64,000 nt of DNA from Agrococcus sp. SGAir0287 (GTDB taxonomy: Bacteria > Actinomycetota > Actinomycetes > Actinomycetales > Microbacteriaceae). Positions 9,348 through 18,491 of the stretch are shown here, piece after piece. Where the stretch lies: positions 1,612,001-1,676,000 of the forward strand of contig NZ_CP027942.1 in assembly GCF_005484985.1 (NCBI RefSeq), given 5' to 3'. Positions within the stretch are counted from its first letter, which is position 1, and every line of letters starts with the position of its first letter. The position numbers and the translations under genes were made by a program. The notes below the pieces were generated by a model. The model was not told the DNA's origin, ran no database searches, and saw only the letters and a list, made by a program, of their open reading frames with translations.

Positions 9348-9674
9348 ATGACGGAAGGTTGGTCGGTGCCGAGCCGGGATCCCCGCGAGGGAGGGTGGCT
9401 CATCTGCTACGAGTGGGAGTCTGAGCGGCACGACTGGTTCCGCCTGCCCGACGACCTCTCCCCGCTCGCCGAGGCGCTCGGCGTGCCCTACGCCTCACTC
9501 GTGAAGACGCTCGATCGCGGCGGCCCGCACGGGGCGCTCGACGTGATGTGGGAGCGCTTCACCCACCAGGACCCGTGGAAGGGACTCGAGGCGCTCCGCG
9601 CGATCGGCATCGAGCCGGAGGCCGTGCTCACGTGGATCCCCGGTGGCGACGACGGCCACTGGATCCACGACTAG
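9348..9674 (+). CDS. Small hypothetical protein
   Basis: Unrecognised 108-residue soluble protein. It starts MTEGWSVPSRDPREGG, is rich in Trp (WLICYEWESERHDWFRLPDD) and ends WIPGGDDGHWIHD. No membrane segment or catalytic motif is seen. Codon use matches its neighbours, and a perfect AGGAGG (9337-9342) lies five bases before the ATG, so the gene is very likely real. It diverges from the MFS gene, with about 130 bases between the two starts. Confidence 0.8.
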   Translation: MTEGWSVPSRDPREGGWLICYEWESERHDWFRLPDDLSPLAEALGVPYASLVKTLDRGGPHGALDVMWERFTHQDPWKGLEALRAIGIEPEAVLTWIPGGDDGHWIHD

Positions 9675-9712
9675 CTCCACGCCGGATCATACGGAGCCGA
9701 CCCCGGGAGGGC

Positions 9713-10162
9713 TCAGCAGCCGCAGGACCCGTCCAACGCGCGCTCTTGGAAGCACTCGGGGCAGGTGCGCGCCTGCTGGTCGGCGCGCTGACGCTCGACG
9801 CGCAAGGACGCAGGTCGCTCCCCCGCGATCAGTCGCTCGTACGAGATCTTCGCCCTCTCAGTAACCCGGACCGGGTGCCTCTCGTACTCCCGCAGCAGCG
9901 CATTGAGCTGCGCGGAGACCGGGAGCGGCTCTTCCTTCGGGCCCCGATGCGCGTCAAGTTGAGACGCAATGGTGTCGAGCCTCCAGTCGACGGCGTCAAC
10001 GGTTCGGCCAAGTGCTTCCGCCAGCGCGTCGATACCTCGGATGTCGCGTCGTCCCGTCGAGCTCACGAGCAGGAAGAGGACCGCCTCATCGCCTTCGAGC
10101 GGCCAGTCCTCCCCGAACATCGGCGCACCGGTCACGGACCTCATCTCAGCGTCGCTCGGCAT
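9713..10162 (-). CDS. Hypothetical protein with C-terminal Cys cluster (possible transfer)
   Basis: Unrecognised 149-residue protein. The N-terminal half (LFLLVSSTGRRDIRGIDALAEALGRT) looks like an alpha-helical, possibly DNA- or protein-binding domain. The C-terminus ends CPECFQERALDGSCGC, a CxxC plus CxC cluster that could hold zinc. The DNA is visibly less GC-rich than neighbouring genes and uses AGC, TCA and GTA-type codons more freely. That, and its place next to a tRNA cluster, suggests horizontal acquisition. In-frame ATGs at 10144 and 10120 are alternative starts. Confidence 0.65.
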   Translation of the reverse strand: MPSDAEMRSVTGAPMFGEDWPLEGDEAVLFLLVSSTGRRDIRGIDALAEALGRTVDAVDWRLDTIASQLDAHRGPKEEPLPVSAQLNALLREYERHPVRVTERAKISYERLIAGERPASLRVERQRADQQARTCPECFQERALDGSCGC

Positions 10163-10184
10163 CGGATCGAACCGCCTCTCATGC

Positions 10185-10204
10185 TCTCGTCAATCTTGAC
10201 GAGA
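10185..10204 (-). promoter_or_regulatory. 20-base inverted repeat upstream of the Cys-cluster gene
   Basis: TCTCGTCA-ATCT-TGACGAGA has perfect 8-base arms and a 4-base centre, ending 23 bases upstream of the start at 10162. The right arm supplies a TTGACG that could serve as a -35 hexamer on the minus strand, so a dimeric repressor bound here would occlude the promoter. No regulator gene lies next to it, and the function is inferred only from symmetry and position. Confidence 0.45.
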
Positions 10205-10242
10205 ACACCTCCAGCCGAGACTTGGCTGGCAGCGCGAACGAC

Positions 10243-10275
10243 AGCAGCCCCGGTCCGTGAAGGACCGGGGCTGCT
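10243..10275 (-). terminator. Terminator of the Gly-Cys-Val tRNA operon
   Basis: A perfect 14-base stem (10243-10256 with 10262-10275) around a GTGAA loop, beginning eight bases beyond the 3' end of tRNA-Val(GAC). The stem core CCCCGGTCC is shared with the terminator after the second tRNA-Val at 10848-10876. It could also stop transcription entering from the other side. Confidence 0.85.
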
Positions 10276-10282
10276 CATGTGG

Positions 10283-10354
10283 TGGGCGATACTGGGATCG
10301 AACCAGTGACCTCTTCCGTGTCAGGGAAGCGCGCTACCGCTGCGCCAATCGCCC
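10283..10354 (-). tRNA. tRNA-Val (anticodon GAC)
   Basis: 72 bases fold into a complete cloverleaf. The acceptor GGGCGAT pairs with ATCGCCC, the anticodon stem CTTCC/GGAAG encloses loop CTGACAC (anticodon GAC), and the T arm is ACTGG-TTCGATC-CCAGT with discriminator A. No encoded CCA is seen. It is the last gene of a Gly-Cys-Val tRNA operon transcribed on the minus strand. Confidence 0.97.
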
Positions 10355-10361
10355 TCGTGCG

Positions 10362-10432
10362 AGGTGGAGACGGGATTCGAACCCGCGTAGACGGCTTTGC
10401 AGGCCGCTGCCTGACCACTCGGCCACCCCACC
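10362..10432 (-). tRNA. tRNA-Cys (anticodon GCA)
   Basis: 71-base cloverleaf. The acceptor GGTGGGG pairs with CTCCACC, the anticodon loop CTGCAAA carries GCA, and the T arm is GCGGG-TTCGAAT-CCCGT. The discriminator is U, the expected identity base for tRNA-Cys. Middle gene of the operon, seven bases from tRNA-Val. Confidence 0.97.
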
Positions 10433-10482
10433 CTGTCGGTGGCTCCCGGCGAACCGGGGGCGACCGTCGAGATGATCTCTCG

Positions 10483-10554
10483 AGCGGATGACGAGATTCG
10501 AACTCGCGACCCTCACCTTGGCAAGGTGATGCGCTACCACTGCGCCACATCCGC
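10483..10554 (-). tRNA. tRNA-Gly (anticodon GCC)
   Basis: 72-base cloverleaf. The acceptor GCGGATG pairs with CATCCGC, the anticodon loop TTGCCAA carries GCC, and the T arm is GCGAG-TTCGAAT-CTCGT, with U as discriminator. It is the first gene of the operon and directly follows a good sigma-70-type promoter. Confidence 0.97.
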
Positions 10555-10589
10555 GTGCCTTCGGGACCTTCGCCCCTCGGACTCGACCA

Positions 10590-10618
10590 ACAGTAGCCCA
10601 CGGCTCGACGCTCGGCAA
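10590..10618 (-). promoter_or_regulatory. Promoter of the Gly-Cys-Val tRNA operon
   Basis: On the minus strand TTGCCG (10618-10613) and TACTGT (10595-10590) are separated by exactly 17 bases, a canonical housekeeping promoter. Transcription should start near 10583, about 29 bases before tRNA-Gly. Confidence 0.75.
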
Positions 10619-10765
10619 ATCGAACGTCGACGGGCCGTCACATCGGTGTGATTCGCGCTCGACCGCCCGGATGGGGCCGCCCGAGGCCGTGCGTTCGGGC
10701 GGCGCGAGCCCAACCGAACGTGGTCACGCACGAGGCTCGAGGTGTGGCAGGATGGTCCCGTTCGA

Positions 10766-10838
10766 GGGCGATTGGCGCAGTTGGTAGCGCGCTTCCTTCA
10801 CACGGAAGAGGTCATCAGTTCGAGTCTGGTATCGCCCA
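10766..10838 (+). tRNA. tRNA-Val (anticodon CAC)
   Basis: 73-base cloverleaf with acceptor GGGCGAT/ATCGCCC, anticodon stem CTTCC/GGAAG around TTCACAC (anticodon CAC), and discriminator A. It is close in sequence to tRNA-Val(GAC) at 10283 but lies in the opposite orientation, so the two form a long imperfect inverted repeat about 410 bases apart. No strong promoter hexamers were seen upstream. Confidence 0.97.
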
Positions 10839-10847
10839 CCACGCACG

Positions 10848-10876
10848 AGTCCCCGGTCCAGCACGGACCGGGGACT
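10848..10876 (+). terminator. Terminator after tRNA-Val(CAC)
   Basis: A 12-base perfect stem (10848-10859 with 10865-10876) around an AGCAC loop, starting ten bases after the tRNA. The stem core CCCCGGTCC matches that of the terminator at 10243-10275. Confidence 0.85.
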
Positions 10877-10976
10877 TCGTCGTCTCCGCCGACGCCGTGC
10901 AGCTGCCCCTCGAGCCGTAGGCTCGGATGCGGATGCGCGCGCGGATCGCTGCGCGCCGACGCGGAGGGAGCAGCGC

Positions 10977-11564
10977 GTGGTCTGGCCCTTCCGACGCCGC
11001 GAGGAGCCTCCCCCGCCGCCGACCGACGACGAGCTCGCGACGCAGGTCGACGAGGGCCTGCTCATCGTCATGACGGGCCTGCGGCTGGCAGCACGCAATC
11101 GCGTCGTGCTCGGGGCGCTGCGCGACCGCGACGACTACGACGAGGACGCCCTCGTCGCCGGCGTGCGCGCCGACGCCGCGGACGTCGTCGCCGAGCAGCG
11201 CGCGGCGATCGCGCACATCGAGCGCACGCGCGAGCTCGCGGCGAGACGCCACGGGCAGGCGCTCCACAGCGCGGACTTCCGGCGTCGCGACGTGGCGCCC
11301 CTCGAGCGGCGGGCCCGCATCGCGGCGCTGCTCGTGGAGCGCCTCGAGGAGCGCGTCGCCGACGAGGCGGTCGTGCGCGGGATCGTGCGCGAGGCCCGCC
11401 GGGCGGCGATGGAGGACATGTTCGACTCGGCCCTGCGCATCCAGGGCCTCGCCCCGAGCGCGCCCGACCCGGACCGCGGCGATCGGCTCGCCGCGCTCGA
11501 GGGCGAGCTGCGCGCGCTCGCGCTGGACCCTGCGCACCCCGACGCACCGCGCGACGACGCCTGA
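10977..11564 (+). CDS. Conserved hypothetical helical protein
   Basis: Unrecognised 195-residue cytoplasmic protein that begins at a GTG preceded by GGAGGG. The N-terminus MVWPFRRREEPPPPP is basic then Pro-rich. The rest is highly charged and predicted almost wholly helical (long Arg/Glu/Ala runs such as RRARIAALLVERLEERVADEAVVRGIV). No membrane segment or motif is seen. A TAGGCT box at 10918-10923 is a plausible -10 about 50 bases upstream. It converges on amtB. Confidence 0.75.
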   Translation: MVWPFRRREEPPPPPTDDELATQVDEGLLIVMTGLRLAARNRVVLGALRDRDDYDEDALVAGVRADAADVVAEQRAAIAHIERTRELAARRHGQALHSADFRRRDVAPLERRARIAALLVERLEERVADEAVVRGIVREARRAAMEDMFDSALRIQGLAPSAPDPDRGDRLAALEGELRALALDPAHPDAPRDDA

Positions 11565-11600
11565 GCCGCTCGCGTCGACGCCGCGGCCCCGCACAGGCGA

Positions 11601-11632
11601 GAGGGCCCGGATCCTCACGGATCCGGGCCCTC
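11601..11632. terminator. Bidirectional hairpin between convergent genes (hypothetical and amtB)
   Basis: A perfect 14-base stem (11601-11614 and 11619-11632) with loop TCAC lies midway between the ends of the converging gene at 10977 and amtB. It can serve both. Confidence 0.85.
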
Positions 11633-11657
11633 CCGATCGGCATGCGAGCCCCGGGCG

Positions 11658-12884
11658 TCAGGCCCGCTCGAGCTCGTAGTCGTACGCCTCCTCGCCGTGG
11701 ACGATCTGGTCCACGCCGGCGAGCTCGTCCTCCGACTTCACGCGGAAGCCGATCGTCTTCTCGATCGCGAAGCCGACGACCAGGGCCACGATGAACGCGT
11801 AGATCATCGCGCCGAGCGCCGCGATCAGCTGCACGACGAGCTGGCCGGCACCGCCGCCCAGGAAGAGGCCGGTGTCCGTCGCGAAGAAGCCGAGGTACAG
11901 CGTGCCGATGAGGCCGCCGACGAGGTGGATGCCGACGACGTCGAGCGAGTCGTCGAAGCCGAGCTTGAACTTCAGCTCGATCGCGATGGCGCAGACGGCG
12001 CCTGCGACCACGCCGAGCACGAGTGCCCAGCCGGGCGTGAGGTTCGCGCAGGCCGGCGTGATGGCGACGAGGCCCGCGACGGCACCCGACGCAGCACCGA
12101 CGGCCGTCGGCTTCCCATCCTTGATCTTCTCGACGACGAGCCAGGCGAGCACGGCGGCCGCGGTCGCGCCGATCGTGTTGATCGTGATGAGGCCCGCGTT
12201 GCCCATCTCGTTGAGCCACTCGGCGCCCACGTTGAAGCCGAACCAGCCGAACCACAGGATCGCGGCGCCCAGCAGGACGAAGGGCACGTTGTGCGGCTTG
12301 TGCGAGCCCTTGGCGAAGCCGACGCGCTTGCCGAGGACGAAGGCGAGCGCCAGCGCCGCCGCACCTGCGTTGATGTGCACGGCCGTGCCGCCCGCGTAGT
12401 CGATGACGGCGGGCAGGCCCATGAGGTCGCCGAGGCTGTAGATCCAGCCGCCGCCCCACACCCACGCGGCGATCGGGAAGTAGCCGAGCGTGGCGAAGAC
12501 GCCCGCGAAGAGCATCCAAGCGCCGAACTTCGCACGGTCGGCGATCGCACCCGAGATGAGCGCGACCGTGATGATCGCGAAGGTCGAGCCGTACGCGACG
12601 CCGACGAAGTCGGTGTTGGCCGTCTCGCCGGCGGCGAGGCCCGAGAGCCCGAAGTCGGAGAACGGGTTGCCCGCGAAGGCGAAGGGGCTGTCGACGGCCG
12701 ACATGTTGTAGCCGTACAGGATCCACAGCACGCCGATGAGGCCGAGGGATCCGAACGACATCATCATCATGCTGATGACGCTCTTCGCGCGGACCAGGCC
12801 GCCGTAGAAGAAGGCGAGGCCGGGCGTCATGAACAGCACGAGGGCTGTCGCGGCGACGCCGAAGGCGATGCTTCCTGCATCCAT
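11658..12884 (-). CDS. amtB: Ammonium transporter Amt
   Basis: Trimeric membrane channel for ammonia/ammonium uptake. The 408 residues give about eleven helices. Family signatures are FMTPGLAFFYGGLVRAKSV near the N-terminus, DYAGGTAVHINAG with the first pore His, and DVVGIHLVGGLIGTLYLGFF with the second. The acidic C-terminal tail is the contact surface for PII proteins in relatives, but no glnK or glnD gene follows in this window. An AAGGAG ribosome site sits eight bases before the ATG, and a GlnR-type operator lies 59-96 bases upstream, indicating induction under nitrogen limitation. Confidence 0.96.
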   Translation of the reverse strand: MDAGSIAFGVAATALVLFMTPGLAFFYGGLVRAKSVISMMMMSFGSLGLIGVLWILYGYNMSAVDSPFAFAGNPFSDFGLSGLAAGETANTDFVGVAYGSTFAIITVALISGAIADRAKFGAWMLFAGVFATLGYFPIAAWVWGGGWIYSLGDLMGLPAVIDYAGGTAVHINAGAAALALAFVLGKRVGFAKGSHKPHNVPFVLLGAAILWFGWFGFNVGAEWLNEMGNAGLITINTIGATAAAVLAWLVVEKIKDGKPTAVGAASGAVAGLVAITPACANLTPGWALVLGVVAGAVCAIAIELKFKLGFDDSLDVVGIHLVGGLIGTLYLGFFATDTGLFLGGGAGQLVVQLIAALGAMIYAFIVALVVGFAIEKTIGFRVKSEDELAGVDQIVHGEEAYDYELERA

Positions 12885-12942
12885 GGGGTGGGCTCCTTGG
12901 GGGTGTTCCGGTCAGGGATTGCTCCCAGCGTGAGCGAACGTC

Positions 12943-12980
12943 ATTTCGGCAGCCCGCGCGTCGCGTTTCGACGACGTAAC
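12943..12980 (-). promoter_or_regulatory. GlnR-type operator of amtB
   Basis: Read on the minus strand: GTTAC (12980-12976), n6, GAAAC (12969-12965), n6, a degenerate CGCGG, n6, GAAAT (12947-12943). The first pair is a perfect match to the actinobacterial GlnR unit GTnAC-n6-GaAAC, and the second GaAAC-like half-site keeps the 11-base phase. It lies between 59 and 96 bases before the amtB ATG. GlnR itself is not encoded in this window, so the binding protein is inferred from the motif. Confidence 0.7.
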
Positions 12981-13049
12981 GAAAGCCGCCTCCGTGTTGC
13001 AGGGATGTTTCGGCGCGGAAGGCCCGGGCGCCGCTGCTTGGATGGACGA

Positions 13050-14255
<1,206 letters not shown>

Positions 14256-14259
14256 GCGG

Positions 14260-15264
14260 CTACGCCTGCCCCGTCGTGAGCGCGATGAGGCGGGAGGTCG
14301 CCCGCAGGTACTTCTTGCGGTAGCCGCCGCCGAGCATCTCCTCGGAGAAGACGTGGTTCAGCGGCGTCCCCGACGCCACGATCGCGACCTGCGCGTCGTA
14401 CAGCCGGTCGACGAGCGCGACGAGGCGCAGGGCCTGGCTCTGGTCGGTGAGCGTGCGCACGCCGCGCCATCCCACGGCGTCGAGGTCCGCGACGAGGTCG
14501 ACGTAGCGCGACGGATGCACGGAGGCAAGATGGTCGACGAGCGCGTCGAAGTCGTCGAGCGCCACCGACTCGCCGCGCTCGGCGAGCGCCGTCTCGAGCG
14601 CCGCGTCGTCGACGACGGGCGCCTCGCCCGACACGTCGCGCTGGCGGTAGTCGTCGCCGTCGATGCGCATGATCTCGAAGCGGTCGGCGATCGCCTGGAT
14701 CTCGCGCAGGAAGTCCTTCGCCGCGAAGCGGCCCTCGCCGAGCGCGTTCGGCGGCGTGTTGCTCGTCGCGGCGATCTTGGCGCCGCCGGCGACGAGCTCG
14801 CCGAGCAGGCGCGTCATGACCATGGTGTCGCCCGGGTCGTCGAGCTCGAACTCGTCGATGCACACGATCGTCGCGCCCGACAGGGCGCGCACGGCCCCCT
14901 GGTAGCCGAGCGCGCCCACGAGCGCCGTGTACTCGATGAACGTGCCGAAGTGCTTCACGCCGGGCATCGTCTTCCACAGCGCCGCGAGCAGGTGCGTCTT
15001 GCCGACGCCGAACCCGCCGTCGAGGTAGATGCCCGGCTTCACCTGCGGCGCCTTGCGGAAGAGACCGCGCCGGCCGCCGCCGCGCCAGATCTCGGCGAGA
15101 TCCTGCATCCGCTCGACGGCCGTCGCCTGCGAGGGATGCGCCGCGTCGGGCACGTAGGACTCGAACGTCGCGTCGTCGAACTGTCGAGGCGGACGCAGGT
15201 TCGCGACGATGCGCGTGGCGTCGGTCGTGGGCTGTCGGTCTGCGATGCGCGTGAGGGTGGGCAC
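14260..15264 (-). CDS. zapE: Cell division ATPase ZapE / AFG1-like protein
   Basis: A 334-residue P-loop ATPase of the AFG1/ZapE family, linked in Escherichia coli to Z-ring stability under stress and in mitochondria to membrane protein quality control. Walker A is [15 protein letters not shown], Walker [19 protein letters not shown], and the sensor is [16 protein letters not shown]. The start is a GTG ([11 protein letters not shown]) chosen because upstream sequence has no family similarity; GGAG lies about eight bases before it. A TACGCT box near 15350 may be its -10. It ends five bases from the nhaA stop on the other strand. Confidence 0.9.
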   Translation of the reverse strand: MPTLTRIADRQPTTDATRIVANLRPPRQFDDATFESYVPDAAHPSQATAVERMQDLAEIWRGGGRRGLFRKAPQVKPGIYLDGGFGVGKTHLLAALWKTMPGVKHFGTFIEYTALVGALGYQGAVRALSGATIVCIDEFELDDPGDTMVMTRLLGELVAGGAKIAATSNTPPNALGEGRFAAKDFLREIQAIADRFEIMRIDGDDYRQRDVSGEAPVVDDAALETALAERGESVALDDFDALVDHLASVHPSRYVDLVADLDAVGWRGVRTLTDQSQALRLVALVDRLYDAQVAIVASGTPLNHVFSEEMLGGGYRKKYLRATSRLIALTTGQA

Positions 15265-15402
15265 GTCGAGGGCTCCGAACCGGTGGTCGTGGGCCGCCGC
15301 GGCGGGCGGCGGCGGGTGGAAGAATCGGCGTCGTCGCCGCGTTCCAGCGTAGACGAGGGGCCGAGCGCCGACGGGCGCGGCCGGATGAGGAGCGGAATCA
15401 CG

Positions 15403-16302
15403 ATGACGAGCACGCACGAGCCCGACGCCCGGTACGCCGAGTACGCCCACCCCGAGCGCCTCGTCTCGACCGACTGGCTCGCCGAGCACCTCGACGACCC
15501 CGGCATCGTCGTCGTGGAGTCCGACGAGGACGTGCTGCTCTACGAGACGGGCCACATCCCGGGGGCCGTGAAGCTCGACTGGCACACCGAGCTCAACGAC
15601 CCGGTGCTGCGCGACTACCTCGCACCCGAGGCGTTCGCCGAGCTCATGCGTGCGAAGGGCATCCGACCCGACGACACGATCGTGCTGTACGGCGACAAGG
15701 CGAACTGGTGGGCCACGTACGCGCTGTGGGTGCTCGCCCTCTACGGCCACCACGACACGCGCATTCTCGATGGCGGTCGCGACCTGTGGGTCGCGGAGGG
15801 TCGGCCGATGACGCGCGCGGCGACGGTGCGGCAGCGCACCGACTACCCCGTCGTCGAGCGCGACGACACGACGCTGCGGGCGTTCCGCGACGACGTGCTG
15901 GGGCACCTCGGCGCGCCGCTCGTCGACGTGCGCAGCCCCGAGGAGTACCGCGGCGAGCGCACGACCGCGCCCGCCTACCCCGAGGAGGGCGCGCTGCGCG
16001 CGGGCCACGTGCCCACCGCCGCCAACGTGCCGTGGGGTCGCGCGGTCCGCGAGGACGGCACCTTCCGCTCGCGCGCCGAGCTCGAGGCCATCTACCGCGA
16101 CGAGGCGGGGCTCGGCGACGCGGACGACGTCATCGCCTACTGCCGCATCGGCGAGCGCTCGAGCCACACGTGGTTCGTGCTCGCCCACCTGCTCGGCTAC
16201 CCGCACGTGCGCAACTACGACGGGTCGTGGACCGAATGGGGCTCGCTCGTCGGCGTGCCGATCGCCGTCGGCGCCGAGCCGGGCGAGGCGCCCGCGCGAT
16301 GA
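15403..16302 (+). CDS. Thiosulfate/3-mercaptopyruvate sulfurtransferase
   Basis: A two-domain rhodanese of 299 residues. The inactive N-terminal repeat ([20 protein letters not shown]) is followed by a catalytic repeat with the active-site Cys in [25 protein letters not shown] marks the second domain start. It transfers sulfur from thiosulfate or mercaptopyruvate to thiophilic acceptors. GAGGAGC precedes the ATG. The stop overlaps the start of a sufE gene by four bases (ATGA), so the pair probably moves sulfur together. Confidence 0.93.
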   Translation: MTSTHEPDARYAEYAHPERLVSTDWLAEHLDDPGIVVVESDEDVLLYETGHIPGAVKLDWHTELNDPVLRDYLAPEAFAELMRAKGIRPDDTIVLYGDKANWWATYALWVLALYGHHDTRILDGGRDLWVAEGRPMTRAATVRQRTDYPVVERDDTTLRAFRDDVLGHLGAPLVDVRSPEEYRGERTTAPAYPEEGALRAGHVPTAANVPWGRAVREDGTFRSRAELEAIYRDEAGLGDADDVIAYCRIGERSSHTWFVLAHLLGYPHVRNYDGSWTEWGSLVGVPIAVGAEPGEAPAR

Positions 16303-16730
16303 GCCTGACCCCGACCCTGCAGGAGTTCGTCGACGACTTCGCCGCCGTCGGCGAGCAGGACCGCCTCATGCTGCTGCTCGACCATGCCGACGCGCTCCCG
16401 GAGCTGCCGCCGCGCTACGCCGACCACCCCGACCTGCTCGAGCGCGTGCTCGAGTGCCAGTCGCCGGTCTTCCTCTTCGTCGAGGTCGACGCCGGGCTCG
16501 TGCACGTGCACGCGACGGCTCCCGTCGAGGCGCCGACGACGCGGGGCTTCGCGTCGATCCTCGTGCGCGGCCTCGACGGCGCGACGGTCGAGGCGGCGCT
16601 CGCGGTGCCCGCCGACCTCTCCTCGATGCTCGGCCTCGAGCGTGCGGTGTCGCCGCTGCGCCTGCGCGGCATGTCGGGCATGCTCGGCCGCATCCAGCGC
16701 CAGATCCGCGAGCGGGTCGCGGAGGCCTAG
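16299..16730 (+). CDS. sufE: SufE family sulfur acceptor
   Basis: 143 residues. SufE accepts persulfide sulfur and passes it to Fe-S assembly or other sulfur pathways. The acceptor Cys lies in [14 protein letters not shown], aligned with the GCQS motif of E. coli SufE, and [14 protein letters not shown] and [10 protein letters not shown] match the family fold. It is coupled by a 4-base overlap to an upstream sulfurtransferase, a common actinobacterial pair in which the rhodanese, not SufS, may be the donor (inference). It overlaps the convergent hydrolase by four bases. Confidence 0.93.
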   Translation: MSLTPTLQEFVDDFAAVGEQDRLMLLLDHADALPELPPRYADHPDLLERVLECQSPVFLFVEVDAGLVHVHATAPVEAPTTRGFASILVRGLDGATVEAALAVPADLSSMLGLERAVSPLRLRGMSGMLGRIQRQIRERVAEA

Positions 16731-17878
16731 TCGCGCGGCGCCGCCTGCGCGAGGCCCGTGCGGTCGAGCCAGCGGTGCACGATCTCGCGGTACCGCTGCT
16801 CGTCGAGGTTCCAGAGCTTGCAGTGCTTCGCACCCTGCCACTCGTGGTACTCGACGACGTCGGGGCGCGCCTCGGCGAGGGCGCGCGAGGCGTCCGGCGG
16901 CACGAAGCCGTCGTCGGCGGAGTGCTGCAGCAGGATGGGCACGGCGTACGAGTCGGCGAAGGCGACGGCGTCGAGCTCGGCGAAGTCGAGCGCGTCGCCA
17001 CCTGCGAGGCGCGCGGCGGGCGACTCGAGCAGCGCGGTCGCCGTGTGCACGAACGCCACGGGCACGCGCGCGAGGCGCGTGTGGAACAGCAGCGTCGGAC
17101 CCCACGCGACGACGGGCGAGTCGAGCAGGATGCCCGCGATGCGGCGACGATGCCGCGAGCGGCGCGCGAGCTGCAGCACGACCTGCCCGCCCATGGACCA
17201 GCCCATGAGGAGGATGCGCTCGGCACCCGCCGCGACGGCGACGTCGATCGCGGCGTCGACGTCGCGCCATTCGTCGAGTCCGAGGCGGTAGGTGCCGTCG
17301 CTCGTGCGCGGCGCCTCCCCGTCGTTGCGATAGGACACGCACATCGACGGGATGCCGCGCTCGGCGACGATCGGCACGGCGCGCAGCGGCTCGCGGCGAT
17401 TGACGCCGCGGCCATGGACCTGGATGCACCAGGTCGTCGACGACTCGTCGCCGATGATCCACGCGGGTGCCGGGCCGAGCTCGGTGTCGACGATGACGGA
17501 GCGGAACGGCAGGCCGAGGTCGCGCGGCCGGTAGAGGTGGTAGCCCGAGAAGCGGGCCGTCGCGCGACCGCCGATGCGTACGCGGCCCCTGTCGGTGATC
17601 TCACGGAGCACCGTGGTCTCGTCCTCGTCGAGGATCGGCCCGATGCGCACGAGGCGGTCGCCGATCCAGAGGGCGTAGCGGCCCGGCAGCTCGGTGTCCG
17701 GGGTGCGCGCCAGCCGGATGCCCTCGGGGCCCACGGCGACGATCTCGACGTCGTCGCGGTGCCTCGGTGGGGTGATGAGCGCCCGCGCCAGCAGGGCCGA
17801 GAGGGCGGTGACGGCGGCGGCCGAGGCGGCGAGCACGACGGCGGCGAGGGCTGCGGCGCGCCTCGCTGGTGTGCTCAC
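16727..17878 (-). CDS. Membrane-anchored alpha/beta hydrolase
   Basis: 383 residues beginning at a GTG. An N-terminal signal-anchor (AAALAAVVLAASAAAVTALSALLA) is followed by a beta-rich domain (about 45-130) and an alpha/beta-hydrolase domain. The nucleophile elbow is GWSMGG, with the likely Asp in SADDGFVPP and His in GAKHCKLWN. The substrate is unknown; esterase or peptidase activity is possible. The active site should face outside if the anchor is a classic N-in helix. A TAGGCT box lies exactly six bases before the GTG, predicting a leaderless transcript. Confidence 0.85.
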   Translation of the reverse strand: MSTPARRAAALAAVVLAASAAAVTALSALLARALITPPRHRDDVEIVAVGPEGIRLARTPDTELPGRYALWIGDRLVRIGPILDEDETTVLREITDRGRVRIGGRATARFSGYHLYRPRDLGLPFRSVIVDTELGPAPAWIIGDESSTTWCIQVHGRGVNRREPLRAVPIVAERGIPSMCVSYRNDGEAPRTSDGTYRLGLDEWRDVDAAIDVAVAAGAERILLMGWSMGGQVVLQLARRSRHRRRIAGILLDSPVVAWGPTLLFHTRLARVPVAFVHTATALLESPAARLAGGDALDFAELDAVAFADSYAVPILLQHSADDGFVPPDASRALAEARPDVVEYHEWQGAKHCKLWNLDEQRYREIVHRWLDRTGLAQAAPRD

Positions 17879-17884
17879 GGCGTC

Positions 17885-17894
17885 AGCCTAGTCT
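17885..17894. promoter_or_regulatory. Overlapping divergent leaderless promoters
   Basis: AGCCTAGTCT contains two -10 elements. TAGGCT on the minus strand (17890-17885) lies six bases before the hydrolase GTG at 17878. TAGTCT on the plus strand (17889-17894) lies six bases before the DUF3000 GTG at 17901. They share the TA at 17889-17890. Only 22 bases separate the two start codons, so two polymerases cannot occupy the site at once. Confidence 0.65.
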
Positions 17895-17900
17895 TTCGAC

Positions 17901-18491
17901 GTGGACACAGGCTCGGAGCCGGCCGAGGCGCCGGCGATCTTCCTCGCCGCCGTCGAGCGCATGCGCAGCGCCGACACCCGCGGCGAGCTCACGGTGCGCG
18001 AGATCCCCGCACCCGGGCGCATCGCGCCGTGGTCGTACGCCGTGGCGGCCGACGTCGGATCCCCCGAGCACGGGAGGGACTCGGACCGCGGCACGGGCCG
18101 CTTCATCCTCATGCACGACCCCGAGGAGCCCGAGTCGTGGGGCGGCGCCTTCCGCATCGTGACCTTCACGCAGGCGACGCAGGACCTCGACATCGCCCCC
18201 GACCCCATGCTGCCCGAGGTGACGTGGTCGTGGCTGCTCGAGGCGCTCGACCAGCGCGACGCGGGCTACCACGCGGCGTCGGGCACGGCGACGCGCGTGC
18301 TCTCGACCGGCTTCGGCGAGCTCGCGGAGCAGGGCGAGGGCGCCCAGCTCGAGCTGCGTGCGTCGTGGACGCCCACCTCGTACGACATCGAGCGGCACCT
18401 CGCCGCCTGGTGCGACCTCGTCTGCGCCACGGCCGGCATGCCGCTGCAGCCGGGCGCCATCAGCCTCGACGCGCGGAGGCTGCAGCGGTGA
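17901..18491 (+). CDS. DUF3000 family protein
   Basis: A 196-residue actinobacterial protein of unknown role. Its sequence (FLAAVERMRSADTRGELTVREIPAPGRIAPWSYAVAADV, then GRFILMHDPEEPESWGGAFRIVTF) is that of the DUF3000 family, which nearly always sits directly upstream of an RNase D-like gene, as here. No catalytic motif is evident. The stop overlaps the next start by four bases (GTGA). The GTG start is supported by a TAGTCT box six bases upstream. Confidence 0.88.
   Translation: MDTGSEPAEAPAIFLAAVERMRSADTRGELTVREIPAPGRIAPWSYAVAADVGSPEHGRDSDRGTGRFILMHDPEEPESWGGAFRIVTFTQATQDLDIAPDPMLPEVTWSWLLEALDQRDAGYHAASGTATRVLSTGFGELAEQGEGAQLELRASWTPTSYDIERHLAAWCDLVCATAGMPLQPGAISLDARRLQR

Noticed and set aside
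9215..9403. Longer N-terminus for the MFS transporter (start at 9403).
   Set aside because: The extra 63 residues are low-complexity and would overlap the divergent gene at 9348, which has a perfect ribosome site. A -10-like box supports the start at 9214.
10211..10229. Short inverted repeat CCAGCC...GGCTGG near the tRNA operon.
   Set aside because: Six-base GC arms are common at this composition, and the real terminator is the 14-base perfect stem at 10243-10275.
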